Shown here piece by piece: positions 1-8,012 of a stretch of 64,000 bases of DNA (its first letter is position 1; every line of letters starts with the position of its first letter). The position numbers were made by a program, and so were the translations under genes. The stretch is from Melioribacter sp. (GTDB taxonomy: Bacteria > Bacteroidota > Ignavibacteria > Ignavibacteriales > Melioribacteraceae), in NCBI GenBank assembly GCA_026417975.1, contig JAOACD010000007.1:68994-132993 (forward strand). The letters are read 5' to 3'. The notes under the pieces are model-generated. The model saw nothing but the letters and a program-made list of their open reading frames with translations. It was not told where the DNA came from and did no database searches.

Positions 1-148
1 CCATCTTAGAAGCAAACCATATATCTGGTCCTGTACCATCTCCTTCAATAAAAGGGATTATTGGATTATCTGGGACCGAAAGTTTCCCATCTTGAATAGT
101 AATCTTAGTTCCATCATTAGGAACAACTATTTTTTTATACTTTGCCAT
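1..148 (-). CDS. icd: NADP-dependent isocitrate dehydrogenase, N-terminal part (runs off the window)
   Basis: Isocitrate dehydrogenase oxidatively decarboxylates isocitrate to 2-oxoglutarate in the cytoplasmic TCA cycle. Only the first 49 or so residues are present; the rest lies beyond base 1. Translating the minus strand from the ATG at 146-148 gives [17 protein letters not shown], then the very characteristic [16 protein letters not shown] block, which aligns with the N-terminus of E. coli-type Icd (NPIIPYIEGDGIG). The GDGTGPDI stretch is the start of the nucleotide-binding isocitrate/isopropylmalate dehydrogenase fold. A GGAGA ribosome-binding site (153-157) precedes the ATG at four bases. 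Assignment to the NADP-type homodimeric family is from the N-terminal extension before PIIPF and cannot be confirmed without the active-site region. Confidence 0.85.
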   Translation of the reverse strand, partial: MAKYKKIVVPNDGTKITIQDGKLSVPDNPIIPFIEGDGTGPDIWFASKM

Positions 149-250
149 ATATTCTCCGCAGAGTTTTTTCTAAAAATATTTTTGGTATCTACTTTAATCA
201 AATATCTTTATTAAATTAATTAAAAAAACTAAAACCAGATAGAGATTAGA

Positions 251-829
251 TTATAAAATTTTTTTAATAGCAAGATAAACTTTTGCAAGAGGCAAACCAA
301 CCACGTTATAATAACAACCATCTATTTTTTTTATAAACACTGCCCCGAAATCATCTTGTATTCCATACGCTCCTGCTTTATCCATAGGACTACCAGTTTC
401 AATATATTTTTTTATTTCTTCGTCGGTAATTTTTCTAAATGTCACTTTAGTTTTTTCGTAATCAATTATTTTTTTACTAGTATCAATATTAGCAACTACA
501 AACCCTGTATAGACTGTATGAGTTTTACCACTTAATTTTTTCAGTATTCTAAAGGCATCTGTTTTATCTTCAGGCTTTCCAATAATAGTTTTATTAAGAA
601 CTACAATTGTATCTGCAGTAATAATAATCCCTTTTTCAACTTTTTTTGAAGCAACTAAAAATTTATCATAAGCCAAACGTTTTACAGTACTTACAGGATG
701 TTCCCCGTCAAAAATTTCTTCATTTAAATTTACTGAAAAAGCTCGGAAATTTATTCCAAGAAGTTTTAGTAATTTTCTTCTTCGAGGAGATTTTGATGCA
801 AGATAAATTGGCAAATTAGTTTTAAGCAT
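251..829 (-). CDS. maf: Maf-like nucleoside triphosphate pyrophosphatase
   Basis: Maf proteins hydrolyse dTTP/UTP or modified nucleotides to the monophosphate and pyrophosphate, a housecleaning role in the cytoplasm. The 192-residue length is normal. The N-terminal signature LASKSPRRRKLL (residues 10-21) is the substrate-binding loop, the ITADTIVVLN segment near residue 70 carries the metal-binding acidic residue, followed by GKPEDKTDAFRILKKLSG and a C-terminal MDKAGAYGIQ motif that are all typical of the family. It sits 102 bp downstream of the icd start on the same strand and may be its own unit. The subfamily (YhdE dTTPase or YceF m7GTPase) is not decided from sequence alone; the SPRR loop is common to both. 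Confidence 0.92.
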   Translation of the reverse strand: MLKTNLPIYLASKSPRRRKLLKLLGINFRAFSVNLNEEIFDGEHPVSTVKRLAYDKFLVASKKVEKGIIITADTIVVLNKTIIGKPEDKTDAFRILKKLSGKTHTVYTGFVVANIDTSKKIIDYEKTKVTFRKITDEEIKKYIETGSPMDKAGAYGIQDDFGAVFIKKIDGCYYNVVGLPLAKVYLAIKKIL

Positions 830-879
830 AATTAATAGATTTGATTATAATTTTTGAATGGTAATTTAGGAATAGTGTA

Positions 880-1272
880 TTAACGGAATAATGCTTTAAT
901 ACTACCCCAAGTTCTTTTAACACTTGATACACTATGGGCAACAGAAACTGCTGCAGAATAAGAAACTGTTCCATCTTTATCTACAATTTTTAATCTATAT
1001 ACATAAATTGCATCTAATGCTTTAAATGCCGTTTGATCTATAAATTCATAAGTTCTATCTGGGCGAGGTTCAATTCTTGCTATTGGAATAAAATTTCCTG
1101 TAGCATTTGCTCTTTCTACTACAAAATAATCAAGGTTAGTTTCTGATGAAGTCTTCCATTCAAGTATTACATTACCGTCTTTACTCGATGCAGTAAAGTA
1201 AATTAACTGTGCCCCAGCATATAATACTGTAGCAACTAAAGATGCTAACAATATTGATTTAATCTTATTCAT
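880..1272 (-). CDS. small exported protein with one fibronectin-III-like domain
   Basis: No function can be assigned. The ATG at 1270-1272 is preferred over a GTG three codons upstream because it gives a conventional signal peptide (MNKIKSILLASLVATVLYAGAQ). The mature part is about 110 residues and starts with a beta-rich stretch, ILEWKTSSETNLDYFVVERA, which is the usual opening of fibronectin type III-like modules in proteins secreted by Bacteroidota and Ignavibacteriota. The C-terminus is short and basic (KRTWGSIKALFR) rather than a type IX sorting tail, so the protein is probably periplasmic or surface-associated by another route. It lies between maf and a MATE pump on the same strand, with short gaps, and the neighbours give no functional clue. 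Confidence 0.7.
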   Translation of the reverse strand: MNKIKSILLASLVATVLYAGAQLIYFTASSKDGNVILEWKTSSETNLDYFVVERANATGNFIPIARIEPRPDRTYEFIDQTAFKALDAIYVYRLKIVDKDGTVSYSAAVSVAHSVSSVKRTWGSIKALFR

Positions 1273-1318
1273 AACTTTCACTTAGGCAATATATTTTTCT
1301 TAAATTATTTTGTCAAGT

Positions 1319-2671
1319 TTAAACTCGCTTATAACTATCCCAACTACCAAACTGAAACTTTAAAAAAATTATTAATGCATAAAGTATAACATAAAAAGGA
1401 AGAGCAAACCATGCTCCTAACAAACCAAATTTAAAAATGACACCTAATAAAAAAGCAATGGGTACAAAAACAAACCAATTGGCAACAACTTCTGCAACCA
1501 TTACAAACAAAGTTTTCCCTGCTGCTTGTAAACCGTTAGCAAGAACAACCCCAAATGAATAAAAAATCTGACCAAATCCAGCTATCCTTAGTGCTGGAAC
1601 AGCAGTTTCAATAACTTTATAATCATTTGTAGTAAGAATAAGTACTGCTCTTGGTACTAAAGTAAAAATTAAACCAATGAAAAGAGTATATATTGTTGCA
1701 AGTTTGCTTGTTTCATAACCATAATGTTTAGCTAATTTAACATTCCCACTACCAAGACTATTTCCTACAAGTGTTTGAACTGCTATACCAAATCCAAAAC
1801 AAGGCATCAAAGAAATTAATAAAGAAGAAAACACTACATTACTTGCAGCTTGTTGTAATGTCCCAATAAAACCAGTAATTGCAATAAAGCTTAAAAATCC
1901 AATTAATATAAAAATATTTTGTAAAGAGACAGGCAAAGAAATTTTTATAATTGATGAAGCAATTTTGCTATTAAAACTAAGATTTTTAAAAAATCTATAT
2001 CGCTTTCTATAAAAAGGTAATAACGAAACACTGAAATAAAAAAGAGCATCGCAAATAGTAGCAAAAGTAGAACCTAAACCTGCACCAGCAAGTCCCATTC
2101 CCTTGATTCCAAATGCACCATAAATTAATATATAGTTAAAAATAATGTTTAAGAAATTAGTAATTACTCCTGAATACATGAAAATTTTTGTTTTAGCTAT
2201 ACCAAAATAAAATCCTCGATAAGAAACAGTCATTAAAAAGAAAGGAATCCCCATAAAACGATAATGTAAAAACTCTCCAGCATAGAACCCTACTTTTTTA
2301 TCCACTGCAAAAAAATCTGCTATATCATAAGCAAAAAGAACAACCAATAAACTAATTATTGTACCTATTATCAAAGAAAGTATTAATGAAGTATTCAATA
2401 CTTTTCCACATTCTTCATATTTTTTCTCTCCAAATCTTCTAGCTATTAACACATGAGTACCAGTTGCAAGACTTGAGAAAAAGCTAACCACTGCCCATGT
2501 AGCCAAAACGCCAATGCCCATTGCTGCTAAGTTATATTTTGCTTCAGGTAAGCGTCCAACCATGGCAGTATCAACAAGAGATACTACCATTTGTGTTGAT
2601 AATCCAGTAATTGCAGGTACTGCAAGCTTTAATATATATTTTTGGTCTTCTGTAAATGAAAATAATTTCAT
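1319..2671 (-). CDS. MATE family multidrug/toxin efflux transporter
   Basis: An integral inner-membrane antiporter of the MATE family (NorM/DinF-like), which uses a Na+ or H+ gradient to export cationic or other small compounds. At 450 residues the length is standard, and about twelve hydrophobic helices can be traced in two halves. The N-terminus shows the family pattern LAVPAITGLSTQMVVSLVDTA with a GRLP loop, and a second inverted copy begins near residue 240 (ISLPVSLQNIF). GLGSTFATICDALFYF and LVGNSLGSGNVKLAKHYGY match the conserved mid and second-half motifs. A divergent double-HTH regulator starts about 150 bp away on the plus strand and might control it. Substrate cannot be predicted. 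Confidence 0.9.
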   Translation of the reverse strand: MKLFSFTEDQKYILKLAVPAITGLSTQMVVSLVDTAMVGRLPEAKYNLAAMGIGVLATWAVVSFFSSLATGTHVLIARRFGEKKYEECGKVLNTSLILSLIIGTIISLLVVLFAYDIADFFAVDKKVGFYAGEFLHYRFMGIPFFLMTVSYRGFYFGIAKTKIFMYSGVITNFLNIIFNYILIYGAFGIKGMGLAGAGLGSTFATICDALFYFSVSLLPFYRKRYRFFKNLSFNSKIASSIIKISLPVSLQNIFILIGFLSFIAITGFIGTLQQAASNVVFSSLLISLMPCFGFGIAVQTLVGNSLGSGNVKLAKHYGYETSKLATIYTLFIGLIFTLVPRAVLILTTNDYKVIETAVPALRIAGFGQIFYSFGVVLANGLQAAGKTLFVMVAEVVANWFVFVPIAFLLGVIFKFGLLGAWFALPFYVILYALIIFLKFQFGSWDSYKRV

Positions 2672-2823
2672 GATTTCTAAGATATTGATTTATGTTCTGT
2701 TATAAAAATTAAAAATTCATTCAAATATTATTTATTCATTTTCAAAAAAGAATAATTGAAAGATTAACAATTAACATAAATTTTACTATTTTACTTTAAG
2801 AATCTTTTAGTGACGCAGAAATT

Positions 2824-3357
2824 ATGACTAAACAGGAAGAAATTAAATATTTAATTCAAAGTTATGACATAAAACTTAATTACATTGCAGAAAAAATTGG
2901 TATGAAAACTCAAACTTTAAACTACATACTAAACGATCAAAATCTTCTTGATGACGAGCTATATAAAAAAATTAAAGAGATTATTGATAATTACCAATTT
3001 GAGTTAAACTTATTCGACAACGCTTATGATGAAAATTTAGATTTATTTTCGGAAGAAAATCAATTTAGAATAGGAGAAAGATTGAGATTATTCGCAAAGA
3101 AAAAGTTTGGTACATTAAAAAAATTAGCAGAAGCAATGGATATTTCTCCTCAACAATTGCAACAGTATATTAGTGGTAAAAGAGAGCCCGGTTCTAAAAT
3201 ACTTATTAAGTTATTAAAACTAGGATGTGACATTAATTGGCTATTAGGTGGTAAAGAATCATTGGAATCTTATAAAATTTATAAGCTAGAATCTAAATTA
3301 AAAGAATTACAAGAAGCTACATCACAAATTGCACAGATAATAAAAAAACTTGAATAA
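2824..3357 (+). CDS. transcriptional regulator with two XRE-type helix-turn-helix domains
   Basis: A 177-residue cytoplasmic DNA-binding protein. Two helix-turn-helix modules are visible: one in residues 5-45 (KLNYIAEKIGMKTQTLNYIL) and a second, more classical Cro/CI-type module in residues 80-135 (LKKLAEAMDISPQQLQQYIS, then GKREPGSKILIKLLKLG). The sequence CDINWLLGG after the second domain is common in XRE regulators of this phylum. The C-terminal 30 residues are heptad-like (KLESKLKELQEATSQIAQII) and probably form a dimerising coiled coil. No effector domain is present. It is divergent from the MATE pump gene across a 152-bp spacer, so control of the pump or of itself is plausible, but this is inference. 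Confidence 0.8.
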   Translation: MTKQEEIKYLIQSYDIKLNYIAEKIGMKTQTLNYILNDQNLLDDELYKKIKEIIDNYQFELNLFDNAYDENLDLFSEENQFRIGERLRLFAKKKFGTLKKLAEAMDISPQQLQQYISGKREPGSKILIKLLKLGCDINWLLGGKESLESYKIYKLESKLKELQEATSQIAQIIKKLE

Positions 3358-3384
3358 GCTTAATAATTGCTTTCTGCTTTGATT

Positions 3385-5766
3385 CTAACTTATTTCAATT
3401 GCTCTGCCAAAATTAATTGTAAATGTTGTTCCAATTGATTTTTTTGTTTCAAGAGAAATCTGAGCATTATTTAAATCAACAAATTTTTTTACCAGAGCCA
3501 ATCCCAGCCCCACTCCATCATAAGCTCTTCCATATCCCATTTCTTCTTGAATGTAAGGTTCAAAAATGTGCTTTTGATATTCTTTACTTATTCCAATTCC
3601 AGTATCTTTCACTTTTACTATTATTTCATTGTTTTCATTTTTATCAAGAATTATCTTAACATAACCTTTCTTAGTATATTTTATAGCATTATCAACTAAA
3701 TTTGAAATTGTTTGTGTAAAAGAATATTCATCAATATCCAAATATACGTTCCCCAAATTATTCTCAAACATTAAATCTATATTTTTAAGTTTTGCTGCCG
3801 ATTGGAACTCTAGGATTAAACTTTGAATAATTTCTGTAATATTTGTTTTTTGATAATTTACAGGAAATTCTCCTATATGTAGGCGAGAATAATTTAAAAT
3901 CATATCAATAGTTCTAATTATTCTTCTGCTCGAATTATCTATACTTACAAAAAATTGTTCTTCTTCGGGACCAATGTATTTTTCAAAAGAATCTTTAATT
4001 AAGCTTACCATTCCAAGAATTCCATTTAAGGGGGTTCTAATTTCGTGTGAAATGTTTGCAATAAAGGCATCTTTTAATTTATTAGCCGACTCTGCTTTAT
4101 CCTTTGCTTCAATTAATTCATTATATATTCTCTTTAATTCAGTAATATCTTCAACTGTGCCATCATAATACAAAGTTTTTCCTTCTTCATCTTTGATTGC
4201 TCTTGCAGATTCACGAACATAAATAACATTCCCGTCCTTTCTTTTCCAAGCAGATTCCAAACCCCTTACAATACCTTCTTTTTCAATTTTGTCTAAAAAA
4301 ATTTTTCTTTCATAAGAAGGGGCAAAACCTTCTTTTTGAAGATTTCTTTTACTTAATTCTTCAAAAGAAGAAAAACCCAACATTTCTATTAATGCTTTAT
4401 TTGCAAGTAGAATTTTCCCATCTGGAGTTGTTCTATATAGCCCTATAGTTGAATTTTCATATAACGAACGAAATCTTTCCTCGCTTTCTTTTAGCAATTC
4501 TTGTGCTTTTTTTCTTTCTGTAATATCTTCTGCAATAGATAAAATTGCTATTCTCCCGTCAGGTAACTTAACTTTTCTCTCTACTAAATGAACCCAAATT
4601 GGTTTTTTATCTTTTCTTAGCGAGATTATTTCTGAATCTAGAAATTCACCAGCAAGTAATCTTTTGATGTTTTCATTAACTAAAGCAATCTTATCATGTG
4701 GTTGAAATTCACGAACATTCATTCTTAAAAGTTCATCACGTCTATAACCCATAATTTGACTAAATTTATTATTAGCATCGATAATATTTCCATCTGTATC
4801 TACCAATATTATTCCAACAGGTGCAGATTCAAATAAAGATATATATAATTCTGCATTTAAATGGTATAGTTCTTCAGCTTTTCGTTTTTCTAAATCTTTT
4901 CTCATATAATCTAAAGCAAAAGAAACATCAAGAGACATCTCGTGAAAAAGTTTTATCTCTTCCTCCCCAAAGAAATTTACTTGTTCAGAATAAAGGGCAA
5001 TAATCCCAGCAACTTTTTTTGAAATAATTATTGGGAAAAATGCAATTGAGTGTACATTCATTTTTTCATAATCTTTCCAATCAATCATCTTACTAAAACT
5101 ATTAAGTATAATGTATTTTTTACTTCTTATTATTTGATTAATAACTTTTTTGTAAGATTTTTCTTCAATTAAACTTTGTTGTTTTGTTATAAATTTTTTT
5201 GTAAAACCTTTACAAGAACTAATTACCATTTTACCATTTTCTATCATTCCAATCCAACAAAGCAATCCAGCACGTTCATGAGATAATTTACATATCTTGT
5301 CAAATAACTTTTTCTGTTCTTTTACTCTCACAATTGTTTGATTAACATCACTTAAAAATGAATAAAGTCTAATCATTTTCTTTAATTTTTCACTCAATTC
5401 AAATTCAGTTGTAACGTCTTTAGCTACAACAAGTACAGCGTCTCTACCCTGATAATTTATTTTATGAGAAGTAATATCAACGTATACTGTGATACCATTT
5501 TTTAGTTGATGCCTCCAAATTCCAGAAACTTGATACGAAGGTCTTTTTCTTCTAATATTATTCATTAATTTTGGAATATCTTCTTTAGGTCGTATATCTT
5601 TTATAGTCATAGAAAGAAATTGTTTTCTCGAATAACCATACTTTTTAATAGCGGCGTTATTAACTTCTAAAAATTGAAGAGTTTTTAAATCATATATCCA
5701 CATTGGTAAAGGATGGTTTATAAAAAGATAATTAAACGTATATTCCATATTTTTCAAAAAAGGCAT
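3385..5766 (-). CDS. sensor histidine kinase, PAS-GAF-PAS-PAS-HisKA-HATPase
   Basis: A 793-residue sensor kinase with no transmembrane segment, so a cytoplasmic sensor. Domain order from the translation: PAS 1 (about 8-120, ending AKDVTTEFE), GAF (about 135-290), PAS 2 (about 305-420, ending AEDITERKKA), PAS 3 (about 425-545, ending VEDITELKR), HisKA with phospho-acceptor His574 in ANISHEIRTPLNG, and HATPase with the N-box NLVDNAIKYT, G1 DTGIGIS and G2 GVGLGLALVK. There is no receiver domain, so a separate response regulator must exist, and none is adjacent. The GGGGGAA Shine-Dalgarno just upstream of the ATG supports the start. Signal is unknown; the GAF domain could bind a small ligand or light-sensitive cofactor but shows no diagnostic residue. 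Confidence 0.93.
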   Translation of the reverse strand: MPFLKNMEYTFNYLFINHPLPMWIYDLKTLQFLEVNNAAIKKYGYSRKQFLSMTIKDIRPKEDIPKLMNNIRRKRPSYQVSGIWRHQLKNGITVYVDITSHKINYQGRDAVLVVAKDVTTEFELSEKLKKMIRLYSFLSDVNQTIVRVKEQKKLFDKICKLSHERAGLLCWIGMIENGKMVISSCKGFTKKFITKQQSLIEEKSYKKVINQIIRSKKYIILNSFSKMIDWKDYEKMNVHSIAFFPIIISKKVAGIIALYSEQVNFFGEEEIKLFHEMSLDVSFALDYMRKDLEKRKAEELYHLNAELYISLFESAPVGIILVDTDGNIIDANNKFSQIMGYRRDELLRMNVREFQPHDKIALVNENIKRLLAGEFLDSEIISLRKDKKPIWVHLVERKVKLPDGRIAILSIAEDITERKKAQELLKESEERFRSLYENSTIGLYRTTPDGKILLANKALIEMLGFSSFEELSKRNLQKEGFAPSYERKIFLDKIEKEGIVRGLESAWKRKDGNVIYVRESARAIKDEEGKTLYYDGTVEDITELKRIYNELIEAKDKAESANKLKDAFIANISHEIRTPLNGILGMVSLIKDSFEKYIGPEEEQFFVSIDNSSRRIIRTIDMILNYSRLHIGEFPVNYQKTNITEIIQSLILEFQSAAKLKNIDLMFENNLGNVYLDIDEYSFTQTISNLVDNAIKYTKKGYVKIILDKNENNEIIVKVKDTGIGISKEYQKHIFEPYIQEEMGYGRAYDGVGLGLALVKKFVDLNNAQISLETKKSIGTTFTINFGRAIEIS

Positions 5767-5901
5767 ACTTCCCCCAAAGGAAAATAATTTTATTTTTTAG
5801 TTCGAATTAAAACTAATTAATAAAATTTCAATACTCAAGAATATTTATCAACTTTAAAAGAGTGAGAATAATTCAATAAATATGGAAGGGTAAAAAAATT
5901 G

Positions 5902-5974
5902 TGGAGCTGGAGAGATTCGAACTCTCGACCCCTACAATGCCATTGTAGTGCTCTCCCAACTGAGCTACAGCCCC
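5902..5974 (-). tRNA. tRNA-Ala, anticodon GGC
   Basis: Read on the minus strand the 73 bases fold into a full cloverleaf: acceptor GGGGCTG/CAGCTCC, D arm GCTC-GAGC, anticodon stem CTACA/TGTAG with loop ATGGCAT, and T arm GAGAG-TTCGAAT-CTCTC. The anticodon is GGC (bases 5939-5941), which reads GCC and GCU alanine codons. The acceptor stem contains the G3:U70 wobble pair, the main alanine identity element, and the discriminator is A. The CCA end is not encoded. It stands alone between the histidine kinase and the next plus-strand gene. Confidence 0.97.
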
Positions 5975-6124
5975 GCAGAAACCACTACAAAAATAGAAAA
6001 AGAATATTTACTATGTCAAATTAAGAAAACCAAATTTTTTACTTAAAAATCAAGATATACATATAGAAAATTGAAATCAACAATAATTCAAAATATATTT
6101 TGAATGATGATATTTAAGAATAAT

Positions 6125-6526
6125 ATGAAAAGAATATTTTTTAATTTAGTCTTTTTACTCACATTTAGTTTAATATTAACATATAGCTGTGATGACACAA
6201 TTACTCAAGACCTTGATAATAGAATTATTCCATCATCAAATGTTAGTTACTCACAGCACATACAACCTATTTTTGATGCAAAGTGTAACTATTCTGGCTG
6301 TCATAATGATAGAGATAATGCTGGTGGATTAAGCTTAACAAATTATTATAATACAACCGCCAATTATTTAATTGTTGCACCTGGTTTACCTGAGAATAGT
6401 AAACTTGTTTGGTCAATAGAAGGCAGAGGGACAAATCCTATGCCGCCTGTTGGAAGATGGCCATTAACAAAAAATCAAATCGATGGAATAAAAATATGGA
6501 TTAAAGAAGGTGCAAAGAATAATTAA
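6125..6526 (+). CDS. lipoprotein with a c-type haem-binding CX4CH motif
   Basis: Probably an exported, lipid-anchored c-type cytochrome-like protein of unknown role. The ATG at 6125 is chosen over one at 6104 because it opens directly with MKRIFF and gives a normal signal peptide with lipobox LTYSC (Cys22). The mature part has SQHIQPIFDAKC, then CNYSGCH, i.e. a CX4CH haem motif (Cys54, Cys59, His60) instead of CXXCH, and a later TNPMPP whose Met106 could be the distal ligand. CX4CH is known from class III cytochromes, and similar IFxxKCxxSGCH segments occur in haem domains of planctomycetes and Bacteroidota. It ends with an IDGIKIWIKEGA helix, a normal cytochrome c terminus. The next gene starts inside its last codons. 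Confidence 0.75.
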   Translation: MKRIFFNLVFLLTFSLILTYSCDDTITQDLDNRIIPSSNVSYSQHIQPIFDAKCNYSGCHNDRDNAGGLSLTNYYNTTANYLIVAPGLPENSKLVWSIEGRGTNPMPPVGRWPLTKNQIDGIKIWIKEGAKNN

Positions 6527-6980
6527 ACAGAACTCGGGTATATATCTACTTGAGATATTCATTTCAAAGAATACTTATATCAACTCGAAAAAATTTAGAA
6601 ATATAAAATTAGAGAATGGTTTTTATTACTATGTTGGCAGTGCTCAAAAAAATTTAATTCAAAGGATTGAAAGACATCTCAAAAAAGAAAAGAAAATTTA
6701 CTGGCATATTGATTTAATAACAAGCTTATCTAATTCAAAAATTATAGAAGTTTACATTTTCCCCAATTTATTGAAAGACTTTGAATGTCTACTTGTTAAT
6801 AATCTTACAATAAAATATTCACTGAAAATTCCTATTAACAAATTTGGTAACTCGGATTGTAGAAAATGTAATTCTCATTTACTCTATTCAAAAAGTGAAA
6901 TTCCTTATAACCACTTCATTTCTCTATACCAATTTATAGTTCTTTTTAACCCTTCTTCAAGCGAAACTGTTTGTCTGTAG
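6510..6980 (+). CDS. DUF123 (GIY-YIG-related) domain protein
   Basis: DUF123 proteins are small stand-alone or endonuclease III-fused modules related to the GIY-YIG nuclease fold; their activity is poorly defined. The diagnostic features are here: NSGIYLLEI at the start, GFYYYVGSAQKNLIQRIERH, KIYWHIDLI, and a C-terminal FGNSDCRKCNSHLL matching the usual GSSDC-C-SHL end. The only available start is the GTG at 6510, which overlaps the end of the upstream lipoprotein gene by 17 bases, so translational coupling is likely; the Shine-Dalgarno is poor. The domain ends near residue 128, and the last 28 residues run antisense into the convergent SDR gene for 76 bases, so the tail may be dispensable. 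Confidence 0.75.
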   Translation: MQRIIKQNSGIYLLEIFISKNTYINSKKFRNIKLENGFYYYVGSAQKNLIQRIERHLKKEKKIYWHIDLITSLSNSKIIEVYIFPNLLKDFECLLVNNLTIKYSLKIPINKFGNSDCRKCNSHLLYSKSEIPYNHFISLYQFIVLFNPSSSETVCL

Positions 6981-7897
6981 CCCAATTCTACTTTTGCTTT
7001 AGATACATCGCATATCCAATTTTTCTGAACAAAATCTTTAGCTTTTTCCAGATTAAAAGTAGCAGCGTTTGAGCTAAACATAGCAAAAAGCTCTGCAAAG
7101 GCAGCAACAGTATATACTAATAAATGAGGTATTCTTATTATTAGCGCTTTTTTACCAAAAGCTCTTTCTATAGTTTTACTTATATCTATCCAAGTATATA
7201 TTTGTTCTGATGCAATAAAGTATAATTTACCTATAGAATTTTCACTAGTGGCTGCAAGATAAATTCCATTTACAACATCATATACATAACTTAAATTTAG
7301 TTTTTTATCATCAAAGCCTACAATAGGCATAATTCCCATTTTATACGTTTTAAATATCTGATAAATTTCTGTATCTCTTTCACCATAAACTGCAGGCAGA
7401 CGAACAATTGTTATTGGCAATTTATTCATATAACTTTTAGCAAGCTTTTCTTCAGCCAATTTACTTTTGCCATAAGTTGTAATTGGATGTTCTAAAGTCT
7501 CTTCGGTACATGGTATGCCATCTAAAGAAGGACCACATGCAGTTTGACTGCTTACAATTAAAACTCTTTTTAGCTTAGTATTTATTTCACACAATGAATC
7601 AAGAATATTTTTTGTAGTATCAACATTTCCAGTGAAATAACCTTCAATAGTTTTAGATTTTACTACACCAGCAACATGGAAAACATAATCAGCATCAGTC
7701 AAAACTATTTTTAATTTTTCTTTATTAAATAAACCAGTATAACAAATTTCCACAGGCTTGTTTTTTAACCATCTAAGTGAACTTGTTTCTCTTAAAATAC
7801 ATTTAACATAATGATTTTTCGAAAGTAAATAGTCAACAAGATGACTTCCAACAAAACCAGAAGCCCCGGTTACTACCGATATAATTTTCGATTCCAT
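6905..7897 (-). CDS. NAD-dependent epimerase/dehydratase-family SDR, candidate ceramide-pathway reductase
   Basis: An extended short-chain dehydrogenase of 330 residues. The Rossmann motif VTGASGFVGSH (9-19) binds NAD(P), and the catalytic set is visible as Ser116/Ser117 (LIVSSQTA) with Tyr142-x3-Lys146 in TTYGKSK. The HVAGVVK segment and the hydrophobic C-terminal third (LLVYTVAAFAELFAM) resemble 3-beta-hydroxysteroid dehydrogenase/dihydroflavonol reductase-like SDRs that act on lipids. The gene is divergent from serine palmitoyltransferase across 115 bp. In Caulobacter and Bacteroides an SDR of this kind (CerR) reduces the 3-keto group during ceramide synthesis, so the same job is inferred here. 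A nucleotide-sugar epimerase is the main alternative, but none of its usual neighbours is present. Confidence 0.75.
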   Translation of the reverse strand: MESKIISVVTGASGFVGSHLVDYLLSKNHYVKCILRETSSLRWLKNKPVEICYTGLFNKEKLKIVLTDADYVFHVAGVVKSKTIEGYFTGNVDTTKNILDSLCEINTKLKRVLIVSSQTACGPSLDGIPCTEETLEHPITTYGKSKLAEEKLAKSYMNKLPITIVRLPAVYGERDTEIYQIFKTYKMGIMPIVGFDDKKLNLSYVYDVVNGIYLAATSENSIGKLYFIASEQIYTWIDISKTIERAFGKKALIIRIPHLLVYTVAAFAELFAMFSSNAATFNLEKAKDFVQKNWICDVSKAKVELGYRQTVSLEEGLKRTINWYREMKWL

Positions 7898-7951
7898 TAT
7901 ATTAAATAATTGTTAAATTTATTTATATTGTTTAAGCTATTTAAGAATTTT

Positions 7952-7986
7952 ATATAAAAAACATAACTAAGATATAAAAAACATAA
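7952..7986. repeat. two 15-bp direct repeats in the SDR/spt divergent promoter region
   Basis: The sequence ATATAAAAAACATAA occurs at 7952-7966 and again at 7972-7986, exactly 20 bp apart, which is about two helical turns. They lie in the 115-bp spacer between the divergent SDR and serine palmitoyltransferase genes, just upstream of the latter's Shine-Dalgarno. They could be a tandem binding site for a regulator that co-ordinates the two genes, or simply AT-rich promoter sequence. Confidence 0.4.
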
Positions 7987-8012
7987 ATTGTAAAACAATG
8001 TAGGAGGTATTT

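Noticed and set aside
3423-3659. Plus-strand frames opposite the histidine kinase
   Set aside because: Low-complexity translations rich in Leu/Phe with no recognisable motif; antisense shadows of a clear coding sequence. The same holds for the other long opposite-strand frames in this window.
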